From positions 141,624 through 205,623 of the forward strand of contig PBLU01000003.1 in NCBI GenBank assembly GCA_002721875.1: a stretch of DNA of 64,000 bases. The letters run 5' to 3'. A program made the position numbers and the translations under genes. Shown piece after piece: positions 45,706 through 55,537 of this stretch. Below the pieces are notes generated by a model that saw only the letters and a list, made by a program, of their open reading frames with translations, made no database searches and was not told the DNA's origin. The DNA is from Chloroflexota bacterium (GTDB lineage: Bacteria > Chloroflexota > Dehalococcoidia > UBA1151 > TMED-70). Positions within the stretch are counted from its first letter, which is position 1, and the number at the start of each line of letters is the position of its first letter.

Positions 45706-46345
45706 CTTCTAATAATTCTTTAATCTTTATAACAACCTCATCTACATTCAGTAAATCTGTATTAATTAGGTGAGCATCTTTATCTATAGCCAATGGTGAA
45801 TTTTTTCTATTAGAATCAACAACATCTCTTAATTTTATTTTTTTCTCAACATCAAAAGAATTTAATCCCAGTTCTTTTGATCTTCGTTTTGCTCGTATAT
45901 CTATGGATGCATCTAAATATATTTTTAGATTTGAGTTAGGAAGTACTATTGTACCTATGTCTCTGCCTACCATAACTATATTATTGATTTTGGATATATT
46001 TATTTGCTCCTTAACTAAATTTTTTCTAACTCTAGTTATTTTTGAAATATCAGAAACATTTTTATCTACATAATCTGAAAACAAAAAGCTGGTTATATCC
46101 TTATTTTTATAGTATATTTTATTTTTTTCACCCTTGAGCTTTACCTTAAGTAAACTCTTTCCAAAATAAGCTGAAACTAAAACTGGATCTAATAGCTCTG
46201 AAATAGAAATATACGTAACTGCTCTGTACATAATTCCAGTATCTAGAAAATCATAATTTAATAATTCAGAAAGTTTCTTCCCAACTGCAGACTTACCTGA
46301 AGCAGCAGGACCATCGATGGCAATTGACTTTAAATTATTTATCAT
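45698..46345 (-). CDS. cmk: Cytidylate kinase
   Basis: This 215-residue kinase phosphorylates CMP and dCMP. The N-terminal P-loop is IDGPAASGKSAVGKKL (about residues 9-24), followed by DFLDTGIMYRAVTY, and VMVGRDIGTIVLPNSNLKIYLDAS near 128-150, then RAKRR in the lid. It overlaps holB by 11 bp and plsC by 8 bp, so the genes are tightly coupled. Confidence 0.96.
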   Translation of the reverse strand: MINNLKSIAIDGPAASGKSAVGKKLSELLNYDFLDTGIMYRAVTYISISELLDPVLVSAYFGKSLLKVKLKGEKNKIYYKNKDITSFLFSDYVDKNVSDISKITRVRKNLVKEQINISKINNIVMVGRDIGTIVLPNSNLKIYLDASIDIRAKRRSKELGLNSFDVEKKIKLRDVVDSNRKNSPLAIDKDAHLINTDLLNVDEVVIKIKELLEDD

Positions 46346-47345
46346 TATTCTTATTTTTAGGGAAATTTATACTCATAACATCAAAAACAAGTCTAGGGTT
46401 AGCGTTAATTTTCAAATAATTTTGAGTTCTTAATAAAATTAATATTATTTCGTTTATTTGATATATGTCATAAATATTTTCAAGATTATTTCTTAACTTT
46501 AGTGTTATGTGTTTATCATATTTTTTCTTTATTATAATTTTGCAAAACTTAATCCATAAATCAATTTCTTCATAAATTAAGTTTCTATCGGTTCTAAAAC
46601 TAGATGATAATTTCTGCGATATATTTATCCTGTAACTAAGATCGCCTTCACAAAAATCATAAAATCTTTCATAAGCTTCAAGATAATCATCAATTAAAGA
46701 AATATTAGAAGCAAAAGATTCAGCTAGTTCAATTTTTCCTGAAGATAATTGAGTTATAGTTTCTTCTAATTCAGATTCTAGATTAAAATTTTTACCAAGA
46801 TGAAGCATTATCTCTTTATCTGTATTTTGGCTAAGGCTAATTTTTTGCGCCCTAGAAATAATAGTAGGATAGACAAGAGAAATATCATCTACTAAAAAAA
46901 TGAAAATAGAAGTTTTCGGAGGCTCTTCTAATAGTTTCAAGAATGCATTAGAAGCTTCATTATTTAATTTTTCGGCTTCATTTAGTATAAAGATTTTATA
47001 CTTTGCCATAAAAGGGCCCAAATTAGAATTTCTTATTATTTCATGAATATGACCTATTCTAATTTGATCAGATTTAGTTTCACTAGATCCTTCTATAGGA
47101 GTTTTTGTGTCAATATTAATTAGATCGTAGTGGTTTTTATTAGAAATTTTCTTACAGTTATCACATTCATTACAAGAATTATTTTCTCCAATAGAATCAC
47201 ATAAAATAGATTTTGAAAAATCAAGAGCTAGTCTTTTTTTCCCTATATTCTTAGGTCCATAAAATATATAAAAATGGGAGAAATTATTTTTTTTTACTGA
47301 TTTATGAAGTCGATCAAAAACTTTATTTTTTACAATATTAGTCAT
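46335..47345 (-). CDS. holB: DNA polymerase III delta-prime-like clamp loader subunit
   Basis: This 336-residue AAA+ protein is a clamp-loader subunit. It has FYGPKNIGKKRLALDFSKSILC (Walker A region, about residues 25-45), a zinc-binding cluster CNECDNCKKI near 59-68, NEAEKLNNEASNAFLKLLEEPP near 121-142 (a Walker B-like segment lacking the DExx acid pair of a working ATPase), and ISRAQKISL in place of the SRC sensor. These changes fit an ATPase-inactive delta-prime subunit rather than DnaX. The C-terminal collar domain is poorly conserved. It overlaps lysA by 4 bp. Confidence 0.88.
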   Translation of the reverse strand: MTNIVKNKVFDRLHKSVKKNNFSHFYIFYGPKNIGKKRLALDFSKSILCDSIGENNSCNECDNCKKISNKNHYDLINIDTKTPIEGSSETKSDQIRIGHIHEIIRNSNLGPFMAKYKIFILNEAEKLNNEASNAFLKLLEEPPKTSIFIFLVDDISLVYPTIISRAQKISLSQNTDKEIMLHLGKNFNLESELEETITQLSSGKIELAESFASNISLIDDYLEAYERFYDFCEGDLSYRINISQKLSSSFRTDRNLIYEEIDLWIKFCKIIIKKKYDKHITLKLRNNLENIYDIYQINEIILILLRTQNYLKINANPRLVFDVMSINFPKNKNNDK

Positions 47346-48670
47346 AACAGAGAAGTAGACAGTAAATCTTCATATGTTTCTCTTCTTCTAATTAATAATG
47401 GTTTTTTATCCTTAATTACCACAACAGCTGGCCTAGTTTGCATATTGTAATTACTAGCCATTGCTAAATTATACGCTCCAGAAGCAGGAAGGGCTAAAAG
47501 ATCATTTATTTGAGGATTGGGAAGCATGACATCCTTAGCCAAAATATCTCCAGATTCACAAAATTTTCCTGAAACAGTAGATTTTAATAAATTATCCTTC
47601 TGATTGACTTTTGTAATTGAAAAAACAGAATATTCTGATCCATACAATGCAGGTCTTATATTATCACCCATCCCTCCATCAACAGATATATAATTTCTAA
47701 CACTAGGAATTTTTTTTATAGAACCTACTCTGTAGATACTGACACCAGCCCTTCCGATTAATGCTCTACCTGGTTCTAATGTTATTTTAGGTATATCAAA
47801 TCCATATTTATCACAAGATTCCTTAATTGAATTACAAATAGTTTTTGCATATTCTTTAATAGACAAAGGTTTTTTTTGAGGAAGATAACCTATTGCAAAA
47901 CCTCCTCCTGGGCTAAACTCAAGCATTTCAAATTCATACTTTTTTTTCATATCAGATGCAAATTTATAAACATAATCTATAGCCTCAGAATATGGTTCAA
48001 GTTCAAATATTGGTGAGCCTAAATGAAAATGTAATCCTAGCAAATTTAGAGATTTTATTTTCATAATCTGTTCAATTGCTTTTTCAGCATCACCAGTTTC
48101 AATAGAAAACCCAAATTTCGAGTCTAAAATACCTGTGGTTGTTAGAAGATGTGTATGAGGATCAATCGAAGGTGAAACCCTTAACATTATGTCTTGAATA
48201 ATAGATTTATCTTCAGCTATATTTTTCAGGTTATCTATCTCATTAAATGAGTCAATGGTAATATGATTAATGCCATAGTCAACCGCTTCAGAAAGTTCTA
48301 AAATAGATTTATTATTACCGTGAAAGTTTATTCTTTTTGGATCAAATTTTACGTGTTTAGCAACTGCTAATTCACCACCAGTTACAACATCAATACTCAT
48401 ATTTTGATTATTTAACAAATTCAAAATATAAGGATTAGAAAAAGCCTTAGTTGAATATGAAATAATACTATCTTCAATTTCATTCGTAAATGAATCTTGA
48501 AAATCTTTAATTGTTCCAATAATTGTTTCTTCATCATAAACATATAGTGGAGTACCAAACTCCTCAGCTAGATCCTTAAGATCTACACCATTAATTGAAA
48601 TGTTATTCTTGTCATTTACAAATGAGTTATTGGGAAATAATTCAGAACCATTAAAAGTTTTATTTTTCAT
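47342..48670 (-). CDS. lysA: Diaminopimelate decarboxylase
   Basis: This 442-residue fold-type III PLP enzyme makes lysine from meso-diaminopimelate. The PLP lysine is in YSTKAFSNPYIL (near residue 72), HFHLGSPI follows near 217, EFSPGGGFAIGY near 252, EPGRALIGRAGV near 305, and the conserved GKFCESGDILA near 367. It is in one run with mazG upstream and holB downstream. The 119-bp gap before the ATG holds a possible separate promoter. Confidence 0.95.
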   Translation of the reverse strand: MKNKTFNGSELFPNNSFVNDKNNISINGVDLKDLAEEFGTPLYVYDEETIIGTIKDFQDSFTNEIEDSIISYSTKAFSNPYILNLLNNQNMSIDVVTGGELAVAKHVKFDPKRINFHGNNKSILELSEAVDYGINHITIDSFNEIDNLKNIAEDKSIIQDIMLRVSPSIDPHTHLLTTTGILDSKFGFSIETGDAEKAIEQIMKIKSLNLLGLHFHLGSPIFELEPYSEAIDYVYKFASDMKKKYEFEMLEFSPGGGFAIGYLPQKKPLSIKEYAKTICNSIKESCDKYGFDIPKITLEPGRALIGRAGVSIYRVGSIKKIPSVRNYISVDGGMGDNIRPALYGSEYSVFSITKVNQKDNLLKSTVSGKFCESGDILAKDVMLPNPQINDLLALPASGAYNLAMASNYNMQTRPAVVVIKDKKPLLIRRRETYEDLLSTSLL

Positions 48671-48789
48671 ACAATACCTAAAGATTTAAAATTTATGATA
48701 ATTAATACTATAAAATTCATAATTAAATTCTATACTTTTAGAAATTAAAAAAACAATTTATACATAACTTGAGCCAATAAATAAAGATC

Positions 48790-49467
48790 CTAATTCTCAA
48801 ATAATATATTTATAATTTTTTCTTTATCAAAATTTTCTAACTTAGTACCAAGTCTTTTTTCTTCAAGTATAATTTTTTTCTTGATTTTTACTAAATTTTT
48901 TCTAAGAAGACTTTCTGGATCTTTTTCGTTTTGTATAAGTAAATAGTAAAATTTGAAAATATCAAAATTTATATCTAAGGATTTATCTTCTAATATTATT
49001 TTCTTGGCTATCAATTTCTTTATTATTCTAGTTGCTAAGATAGAAGATGGAGCAAAAAAATCAAAATTATCTAACAAGGATTCACTAACTTCTTTATTTT
49101 TTATAGAATCCCAATTATCTTTTACTTCTTCAGCAGATCCTAATATTCCAAAATTTTCTTTATCAAAGACATGTGGATGCCTTGAAATTAATTTTTTATG
49201 AGCATTATCAATAACATCATCAATATCAAAAATTTTATTCGATTCACCAATATTTACATAAAATAATAAATGAGTTAATAAATCAGATAATTCATCTACT
49301 ATTTTAGTCGGATCATTTTCTTCAATCGAGTCTATTAATTCATAGCATTCCTCTAGAGTAAGCTTAGATAGAGATTTTAGATCTAATTCTTTATCCCAGG
49401 GACATCCGTCTTTAGATCTTAGTTTTGAAATTATATTTACTAAATTTATTATTTTATTTATTTTCAT
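48790..49467 (-). CDS. mazG: MazG-type nucleoside triphosphate pyrophosphohydrolase
   Basis: This 225-residue protein has the MazG all-alpha NTP-PPase domain at its N-terminus: LRSKDGCPWDKELDLKSLSKLTLEECYELIDSIEENDPTKIVDELSDLL (residues 16-64), with the EEXXE and EXXD metal motifs. It would remove noncanonical or damaged nucleotides. The C-terminal half is weakly conserved compared with two-domain MazG, so only one active domain is expected. It may begin the lysA-holB-cmk-plsC transcript. It is divergent from the TIGR01906 gene by 24 bp. Confidence 0.9.
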   Translation of the reverse strand: MKINKIINLVNIISKLRSKDGCPWDKELDLKSLSKLTLEECYELIDSIEENDPTKIVDELSDLLTHLLFYVNIGESNKIFDIDDVIDNAHKKLISRHPHVFDKENFGILGSAEEVKDNWDSIKNKEVSESLLDNFDFFAPSSILATRIIKKLIAKKIILEDKSLDINFDIFKFYYLLIQNEKDPESLLRKNLVKIKKKIILEEKRLGTKLENFDKEKIINILFEN

Positions 49468-49491
49468 AATTTTAAAAAGTTATAATGTTGT

Positions 49492-50187
49492 ATGAATAAA
49501 AAAATCTCTACATCTATTAAGATTTTCTCATCTATTTTATGGGTTCCTGTTACATTATGTATTAGTTTAGAAATAATTACATTCTCAGACTGGGTTTATG
49601 AATATAATTGGACAAGAAACCAAATATCCCAAAATACAGGAATAAAAATAGATCAACTAAATCAAGTATCTGACCAAATAAAAGATTATTTCAGAGATGA
49701 CCAGGAAAAACTAGAAGTCTTATTACAACAGCCAGGTAAAGAAGTTTTTAACTTATTTAATCAAAAAGAAATAGATCATATGGTTGATGTGAAAAATTTA
49801 ATAAAAACAACTATTTTATTTGAAAGGGTAGGATTGACATTATTAATTATTTTCTTTGTGTTTTATTTATTTAGGGAAGGATATATATCTTTTTATGAAA
49901 ATCTCAAAATAATAATGTTAGTATCATTTTTAATTTGGAGTATTCTTTTATTTTTGATCGTTTTTGGGATGATTGTAGATTTTAACTACACCTTTACTCT
50001 CTTTCATAAAATAATGTTTACTAATGATCTATGGATTCTTGACCCTAATTCAGATTTCTTGATTATGATTTATCCTCAAAGGTTTTTTCTCGAAATTAGT
50101 GCAGCAATAATTATTTTATTTATTCTAATAAACATAATAATATTCTTATCATTTTATTCATTTAGAAAGTTTATCTACCCAAGATAA
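49492..50187 (+). CDS. TIGR01906 / DUF1461 family integral membrane protein
   Basis: This 231-residue protein of unknown function has the DUF1461 layout: a first transmembrane helix (about residues 11-31), an external region containing LFNQKEIDHMVDVKNLI (near 90-106, the family's EL.HM.DV motif), three more helices, and FHKIMFTNDLWILDPNSDFLIMIYPQRFF near 160-190, also a family hallmark. Its 3' end overlaps the convergent HAD gene by 30 bp. No ribosome binding site is evident. Function is unknown in the family. Confidence 0.85.
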   Translation: MNKKISTSIKIFSSILWVPVTLCISLEIITFSDWVYEYNWTRNQISQNTGIKIDQLNQVSDQIKDYFRDDQEKLEVLLQQPGKEVFNLFNQKEIDHMVDVKNLIKTTILFERVGLTLLIIFFVFYLFREGYISFYENLKIIMLVSFLIWSILLFLIVFGMIVDFNYTFTLFHKIMFTNDLWILDPNSDFLIMIYPQRFFLEISAAIIILFILINIIIFLSFYSFRKFIYPR

Positions 50188-50913
50188 GATTGATTCTTTA
50201 GCCAATCCTATATTATCAATCACTTGATGAACATTATTATTTACTGGTTTAGTTCTTCCAGATTTAGAAATCAATATTGCATCCATACCAAAATTTGTTG
50301 CTCCTAATATATCTGCAACAGGATTATCACCAATATGGATAGAAATACTTGGTTCTATTTTTACTTTTTCTAGTGTTAATTTGAAGATTTTATAATTAGG
50401 CTTTGCAATACCTATTTCATTAGACAAGGATAAAACATCATAGTAAATGTTATTTTTTCTCAGTAATTTTTTATAAGCATTTGGTGAGTTAAATCCTGTA
50501 TTTGAAATTATTCCAATTTTAAACTTATTTTTTATTAAGTAATCTAAAAAGTCTGAAGTTCCCTTAAATATATCTGGAGGATAAGTGAGAAAAATTTCAT
50601 CAATAATTTCACCTAAATTTGTAATCTGCTTATTATTCAGCTGAAATTTGTTCTTTTTATCTATCATTCTAATTAGCATAATTAGCCAATCATCAAACAA
50701 AAGATCAGAATGAAATCTAGAATATCTAGCAATTAAAGAAACAATCTTATCATGAGAATCTTCAACTTCTTGATATTTCAAATTTTTATTAAATTTCTTT
50801 AAATATAAATATATTGATTCACATTTCAATTTTCTTCTATCAGGAGAAAATGAAGAAAAATCTGATTCTCCCATGATAGTTTGCCAAAGATCTAATGTTA
50901 CTAATTTATTCAT
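50158..50913 (-). CDS. HAD superfamily hydrolase
   Basis: This 251-residue HAD-IA hydrolase has motif I as DLWQT (residues 8-12), motif II as ISNTGF near 145, a lysine in IAKPNYKIF near 178 and motif IV as HIGDNPVADI near 200. The residue two after the nucleophilic Asp8 is Trp, not the Asp found in most phosphatases. The haloacid dehalogenases and a few related proteins share this, so phosphatase activity is not assured. Its 3' end overlaps the TIGR01906 gene. Confidence 0.87.
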   Translation of the reverse strand: MNKLVTLDLWQTIMGESDFSSFSPDRRKLKCESIYLYLKKFNKNLKYQEVEDSHDKIVSLIARYSRFHSDLLFDDWLIMLIRMIDKKNKFQLNNKQITNLGEIIDEIFLTYPPDIFKGTSDFLDYLIKNKFKIGIISNTGFNSPNAYKKLLRKNNIYYDVLSLSNEIGIAKPNYKIFKLTLEKVKIEPSISIHIGDNPVADILGATNFGMDAILISKSGRTKPVNNNVHQVIDNIGLAKESILSWVDKLSK

Positions 50914-50990
50914 AAATTACCTCAAAAAAAAGATACTTACTCAAGATAAAAATCTATCATATATATTAAAACTATAGATCGGACTAAAAT

Positions 50991-52145
50991 ATAAAAATTA
51001 AGAGTTTAGCACTATCTAATTATAGAAATCATATAAGTTCTACAATGGATTTAGAAGAAGGTTTCAATGTATTCTATGGCGATAATGGGCAAGGCAAAAG
51101 TAACCTATTTGAAGGAATATATTTACTTTCGATAGCAAAATCCTCAAGAGTTTCTAACGATAAATTCTTAATAAATAATAATTTACTTGAAAATGGTGGA
51201 CATGCACAAATTTTAGGTATAGCTGAAGAAAATAATCATAATATAAAAGCTCAAGTTGATTACAATATTTCTCAGGCTAAAGACTTAGATAAAACATTTA
51301 GAATAAATGGTGTAATAGTAACAACTCAAGAATTTGTTGGAAATATAAACTCAGTTTTCTTTGACACAGATGATATAGCTATAATTTCTGGGCCTCCCTT
51401 AGTTAGAAGAAAATATATAAATATATTGCTAAGCCAAATAAATAATGAGCATGTAAAAAATTTACAAAGATATCAAAAAGTCATATTGCAAAGGAATAGT
51501 TTACTAAAAAATATAAAGGATGGAAGAAGTAATGAAAATGAGTTAGATTTTTGGGATGATAGATTAGCCGAAGAAGCATCAAATATTTTTTATGAAAGAA
51601 ATAAAATACTCCTAAAAATAAGAGAGAATTCTAGAAATTTTGCATTGGGTTTCAATAAAAACATTAGACTAGATATAAAGTACCTTCCTAAAATAGGGAG
51701 AGTAGAAAATGATAATTTTTTTCAAGAATATAACTCACCAGAAAAAATTAAATCATTCTTTTCTATTTCTTTGAATAAAAGTAGATCTAGGGATATTGAT
51801 CAAAGAAATACAACTCTAGGCCCCCATAGAGATGATTTTGGAATTTTCTTTAATGATTCACCTGCATCAATAACTGCGTCAAGAGGTCAGGCTAGAATAA
51901 TTTCACTTTCATTAAAATTATCAGAAGCAGAAGAAATTAAGAATATAGTCAAAGCAAAGCCAATACTAATACTAGATGATATTTTTTCAGAGCTAGATGA
52001 AATTATGAGAGAAAAAGTATTAAATGAAATAACGGGGTTTGATCAAATCTTATTATCTACCGCTGATTTAGCGCTAATAGATAGAAATAAAATAAATAAA
52101 GCAAAATTTTTTTCTATAAAAAATGGTTCCATAAAGCAAGGTTAG
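50991..52145 (+). CDS. recF: DNA replication and repair protein RecF, probable non-AUG start
   Basis: This SMC-like ATPase helps load RecA at gaps. From the first ATG (51045) it would have 366 residues but would lack the conserved first strand. The codons just upstream, in frame, read IKIKSLALSNYRNHISST, which is the RecF N-terminus. No ATG, GTG, TTG or CTG lies between the in-frame TAA at 50985 and 51045, so initiation at ATA (50991) or ATT (50997) is implied; I use 50991. Walker A is GDNGQGKSN, the signature TASRGQARIISLSLKL is near residue 289, and Walker B is ILILDDIFSELD. dnaA, dnaN and gyrB are not adjacent. Confidence 0.85.
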   Translation: MKIKSLALSNYRNHISSTMDLEEGFNVFYGDNGQGKSNLFEGIYLLSIAKSSRVSNDKFLINNNLLENGGHAQILGIAEENNHNIKAQVDYNISQAKDLDKTFRINGVIVTTQEFVGNINSVFFDTDDIAIISGPPLVRRKYINILLSQINNEHVKNLQRYQKVILQRNSLLKNIKDGRSNENELDFWDDRLAEEASNIFYERNKILLKIRENSRNFALGFNKNIRLDIKYLPKIGRVENDNFFQEYNSPEKIKSFFSISLNKSRSRDIDQRNTTLGPHRDDFGIFFNDSPASITASRGQARIISLSLKLSEAEEIKNIVKAKPILILDDIFSELDEIMREKVLNEITGFDQILLSTADLALIDRNKINKAKFFSIKNGSIKQG

Positions 52146-52146
52146 T

Positions 52147-53370
52147 TTACTTATCTAGTTCAAACACATCATGAAGAGAGTTTACTGCTAAATCTAAGTC
52201 TTTTTGATTAATCAAACAGGTTATTCTGATTTCAGATGTAGTTATCATTTCAATAGTTATATTATTAGTACCAAGGGCATTAAACATATCTGTTGCATAG
52301 CCAGGGGCATTTTGCATGCCTGTTCCAACTAAGCTGACTTTAGCAAAACCTGTTCCCATTATTATTTCTTCGAAATTCAAATTATTATTTTTCATCAAAA
52401 TGTCATAAGCCTTACCAAGATCTTCTTCAGAAAGAGAAAATGAGAAATCAATATAACCATCAGAGGGAGTATTTTGAACAATAACATCTATACTGATAGA
52501 TTGGTCTGAAAGGGGTTTTAATATTGAAGCAGCAACACCGGGTAAATTCTTAATCTTTTTAACTGTAATTTTTGAAACCTTTTTTTCAATAGCTATACCA
52601 GTAACTGTTTTTGTATTTTCCATATCACCTTCCTTGGTTATAAGTGTACCTCTTTTATCTGAAAATGTACCTGCTACATATACAGGGACGTTATAAATAG
52701 ACGCTAATTCAATTGATCTAGGATGCATCTTAGCACCTAAAACTGCCATTTCAAGCATATCTTCATAATTTATCTTATCTAATTTTTTTGCTTTTGAAAC
52801 AACTCTTGGATCAGTAGTATAGATGCCTTCAACATCAGTATATATTTCACATAAATCTGCCTTAAGAGCTGCAGCTATTGCAACAGCCGTTGTATCTGAA
52901 CCTCCCCTACCAAGAGTAGTGATATCACCTTCATTATTAACCCCTTGAAAACCTGCAATAATTATTATTTTGCCTTGCTGAATTTCTTCAATAATTCTAG
53001 AGGTGTTAATATCTGAAATTCTTGCAGAACCATGGATATTATCAGTTGTAATTCCAGCTTGTAAGCCAGATAAACTAATGACTTCATTATCTAATGACTT
53101 TATAGATATTGCTAAAAGAGTTGAAGAAACTAATTCTCCAGTAGAAAGCAAAGTATCTTTTTCTCTAAGGTCTGGTTTTTTATCATTAAAAGTAACTTCT
53201 TCAGACATATTTACTAGATCATCAGTTGTTTTACCCATAGCAGAAACTACAACCACTGGAGAATAGCCTTTAATCTTTTTGTCAGAAATTTTTTTTGCTA
53301 TCAACTTAAGCATTTCAACATCTCCTATTGAAGTACCTCCGTACTTTTGAACTACGATTTTATTCTTCAA
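52147..53370 (-). CDS. lysC: Aspartate kinase
   Basis: This 407-residue enzyme makes aspartyl phosphate for lysine, threonine and methionine. It has KYGGTSIGDVEML at the start, GRGGSDTTAVAIAAALKADLCEIYTDVEGIYTTDPRVV near residues 155-190, and two C-terminal ACT domains (about 265-400) where lysine or threonine would give feedback. The length matches monofunctional, LysC-type kinases. Its start overlaps thrB by 11 bp. Homoserine dehydrogenase and thrC are not in the window. Confidence 0.96.
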   Translation of the reverse strand: MKNKIVVQKYGGTSIGDVEMLKLIAKKISDKKIKGYSPVVVVSAMGKTTDDLVNMSEEVTFNDKKPDLREKDTLLSTGELVSSTLLAISIKSLDNEVISLSGLQAGITTDNIHGSARISDINTSRIIEEIQQGKIIIIAGFQGVNNEGDITTLGRGGSDTTAVAIAAALKADLCEIYTDVEGIYTTDPRVVSKAKKLDKINYEDMLEMAVLGAKMHPRSIELASIYNVPVYVAGTFSDKRGTLITKEGDMENTKTVTGIAIEKKVSKITVKKIKNLPGVAASILKPLSDQSISIDVIVQNTPSDGYIDFSFSLSEEDLGKAYDILMKNNNLNFEEIIMGTGFAKVSLVGTGMQNAPGYATDMFNALGTNNITIEMITTSEIRITCLINQKDLDLAVNSLHDVFELDK

Positions 53371-54262
53371 CTAAATGTGCTCCAATTTCTGATATTTTAC
53401 AAATTATTCCATTACCATTTATTCCAAGTTTATTTGCTGCATCCAGCATTTCATAATTAATTGTAAGTTCTTTAGATTCAGCTATAGCTGAAATAGTAGG
53501 TCCTGATCCTGAAAGATAAGTAGCCAATGCACCCGCAGAAATTGCTGAATTGGATATAGTTGAAAATCCTTTAATCATTGGGGTTCTATATTGTTCATGA
53601 ATTTTATCTTGAAAGGCATACTTTAAGTTTTGAAAATTATCATTAGCCAAAGAATTTATAAGTAAAGCAGCTCTAGATATATTATAAACTGAATCATTTC
53701 TAGATACTTCTTTAGGAAGATTCTTCCTTGATTCTTGAGTTGATATTTTCTGGTCAGACACAAAAGATATTATTTTTAGGTTTTTATTGAACTTAACCTG
53801 ACTTATGAGCCATTCATCATAATCTTTGTAACCTATTGTTATTCCACCAAAAATAGCAGGGCCAACATTATCAGGGTGACCTTCTATTGCAGCTGCTATT
53901 TGATAAACCTCATCTTTTTCCATATCAATATTATTTATTGCATAAGCTATCATAATTCCTGAGATCACTGCTGCTGAGCTACTTCCTAAACCTCCGGAAT
54001 TTGGGATATTATTATCACAATTTACTGTTAATTCTTTTTCAGATTTACCTAGAATTTGAATAGTTTGAAGATAAGATTTATAGATTAAGTTTTTTTTGTC
54101 TCTAGGAAAAGATTTTTCACCAAAACCTTTATTTGTAATTTGAAATTCACCTTCAAAAAACTTTATTTCATTCCAAATATCTAAGCATGCACCTATAGAA
54201 TCGAACCCAGATCCTAAGTTCGCAGATGAAGCAGGAACTCTTAATTTAAATATTTTTGTCAT
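53360..54262 (-). CDS. thrB: Homoserine kinase
   Basis: This 300-residue GHMP kinase phosphorylates homoserine for threonine synthesis. The N-terminal VPASSANLGSGFDSIGACLDIW (residues 9-30) and the phosphate-binding PNSGGLGSSSAAVISGI near 86-102 are characteristic, as is LSGSGPTISAI near 262. It overlaps lysC by 11 bp and lies 4 bp after proA. Confidence 0.95.
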   Translation of the reverse strand: MTKIFKLRVPASSANLGSGFDSIGACLDIWNEIKFFEGEFQITNKGFGEKSFPRDKKNLIYKSYLQTIQILGKSEKELTVNCDNNIPNSGGLGSSSAAVISGIMIAYAINNIDMEKDEVYQIAAAIEGHPDNVGPAIFGGITIGYKDYDEWLISQVKFNKNLKIISFVSDQKISTQESRKNLPKEVSRNDSVYNISRAALLINSLANDNFQNLKYAFQDKIHEQYRTPMIKGFSTISNSAISAGALATYLSGSGPTISAIAESKELTINYEMLDAANKLGINGNGIICKISEIGAHLVEE

Positions 54263-54266
54263 TTTC

Positions 54267-55526
54267 TTAAGTTCTAACTTGCCCTTGCCCTAAAACTACC
54301 CACTTATAAGTCATTAGGTCATTTATCCCCATTGGACCCCTTGCATGAAGCTTGTCAGTAGAAACAGCAACTTCAGCTCCTAATCCTAACTCAAAACCAT
54401 CATTGAATCTAGTAGATGTATTATGAAAAACTGCAGATGCATCTACTTTATCAAGAAAATATTTTGCATTTATTTCGTCATTAGTTATTATAGCTTCAGA
54501 GTGTTTGGAACCATATTTAGTTATGTGACTTATTGCCAAATCAATATTTTTTACTGTTTTTATACTTACTACAAGATCTAAGAATTCATATCCAAAATCT
54601 TCTTCTGATGCATGGCTAACACCTTTATTAGAACCTATTATTTCATATGCTTCTTGATCAGCCTTTATTTTTACATTTTTCTCTAAATATACTTTTGATA
54701 GAGGGTCTAGAAGATTCTTTAAAATTTCTTTATGGACTATTACCGTATCCATTGCATTACAAACTGAAGGGTTTTGAGTTTTTGCATTATTAAGTATATT
54801 AATTGCTTGTTCGATATCAGCTTCTTTATCTACATATGTATGGCAAACACCAATACCACCTGTTATCGAAGGCATTTTGGCATTTTTATTTACTAAATCC
54901 ACTAATGAAGCTGAGCCCCTAGGAATAAGTAAGTCAATATATCTATCCATAGAAAGAATTAAATCAACAGCTTTACGATCTATAAAATCAATAAAATACA
55001 TACTATCTTCATTAATTCCAGATTCAGATAAGGATTCTTTTACAAGCTTAAACAAATATAAATTTGTCAATATACAATCTTTACCACCTCTCATGACCAA
55101 CCCATTTCCAGACTTTATAGCCAAGGAAGCGATTTCTATAACTACATTTGGGCGACTTTCAAAAATAACCCCTAAAACACCTAATGGAACTCTAACCTTA
55201 TTTACTACTAATCCATTTTCTCGTTTTTTCGTCTCTATGATTTCAGAAACTGTATCTGGCATATCTCTAACAATTACTAAAGAACTAATCATTCTTAGAA
55301 TTGATTCTCTACTGAGTTTCATCCTATCTATCACATGTTTATCTAAGCCGTTATCAGTTGCTATAGAGATTTCTTTATCATTAATTTCTATTATCTCATT
55401 CATGAATAAGTCCAATTTTCTGGATAAAATGTCTAAGCAACTCTTTCTTTGTTCTGGTGTAACAAGACTTAAACTTAAGGAACTTTCATAGACTTTTGAA
55501 ATATTTTTCTCTAAATTTTTAAGCAT
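54267..55526 (-). CDS. proA: Glutamate-5-semialdehyde dehydrogenase (gamma-glutamyl phosphate reductase)
   Basis: This 419-residue enzyme reduces gamma-glutamyl phosphate in proline synthesis. It carries RVPLGVLGVIFESRPNVVIEIASLAIKSGN (about residues 115-145), LIPRGSASLV near 206 and the catalytic cysteine in TQNPSVCNAMDTVIVH near 255, with HNTSTRFNDGFELGLGAEVAVST near 370. It is 11 bp after proB. A long antisense frame is a coding shadow. Confidence 0.96.
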   Translation of the reverse strand: MLKNLEKNISKVYESSLSLSLVTPEQRKSCLDILSRKLDLFMNEIIEINDKEISIATDNGLDKHVIDRMKLSRESILRMISSLVIVRDMPDTVSEIIETKKRENGLVVNKVRVPLGVLGVIFESRPNVVIEIASLAIKSGNGLVMRGGKDCILTNLYLFKLVKESLSESGINEDSMYFIDFIDRKAVDLILSMDRYIDLLIPRGSASLVDLVNKNAKMPSITGGIGVCHTYVDKEADIEQAINILNNAKTQNPSVCNAMDTVIVHKEILKNLLDPLSKVYLEKNVKIKADQEAYEIIGSNKGVSHASEEDFGYEFLDLVVSIKTVKNIDLAISHITKYGSKHSEAIITNDEINAKYFLDKVDASAVFHNTSTRFNDGFELGLGAEVAVSTDKLHARGPMGINDLMTYKWVVLGQGQVRT

Positions 55527-55537
55527 AAATTAACTTT

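Noticed and set aside
54877..55491. 204-codon open frame antisense to proA
   Set aside because: It lies fully inside the secure proA gene on the other strand; the long frame is a by-product of AT-rich codon use in proA and has no family resemblance.
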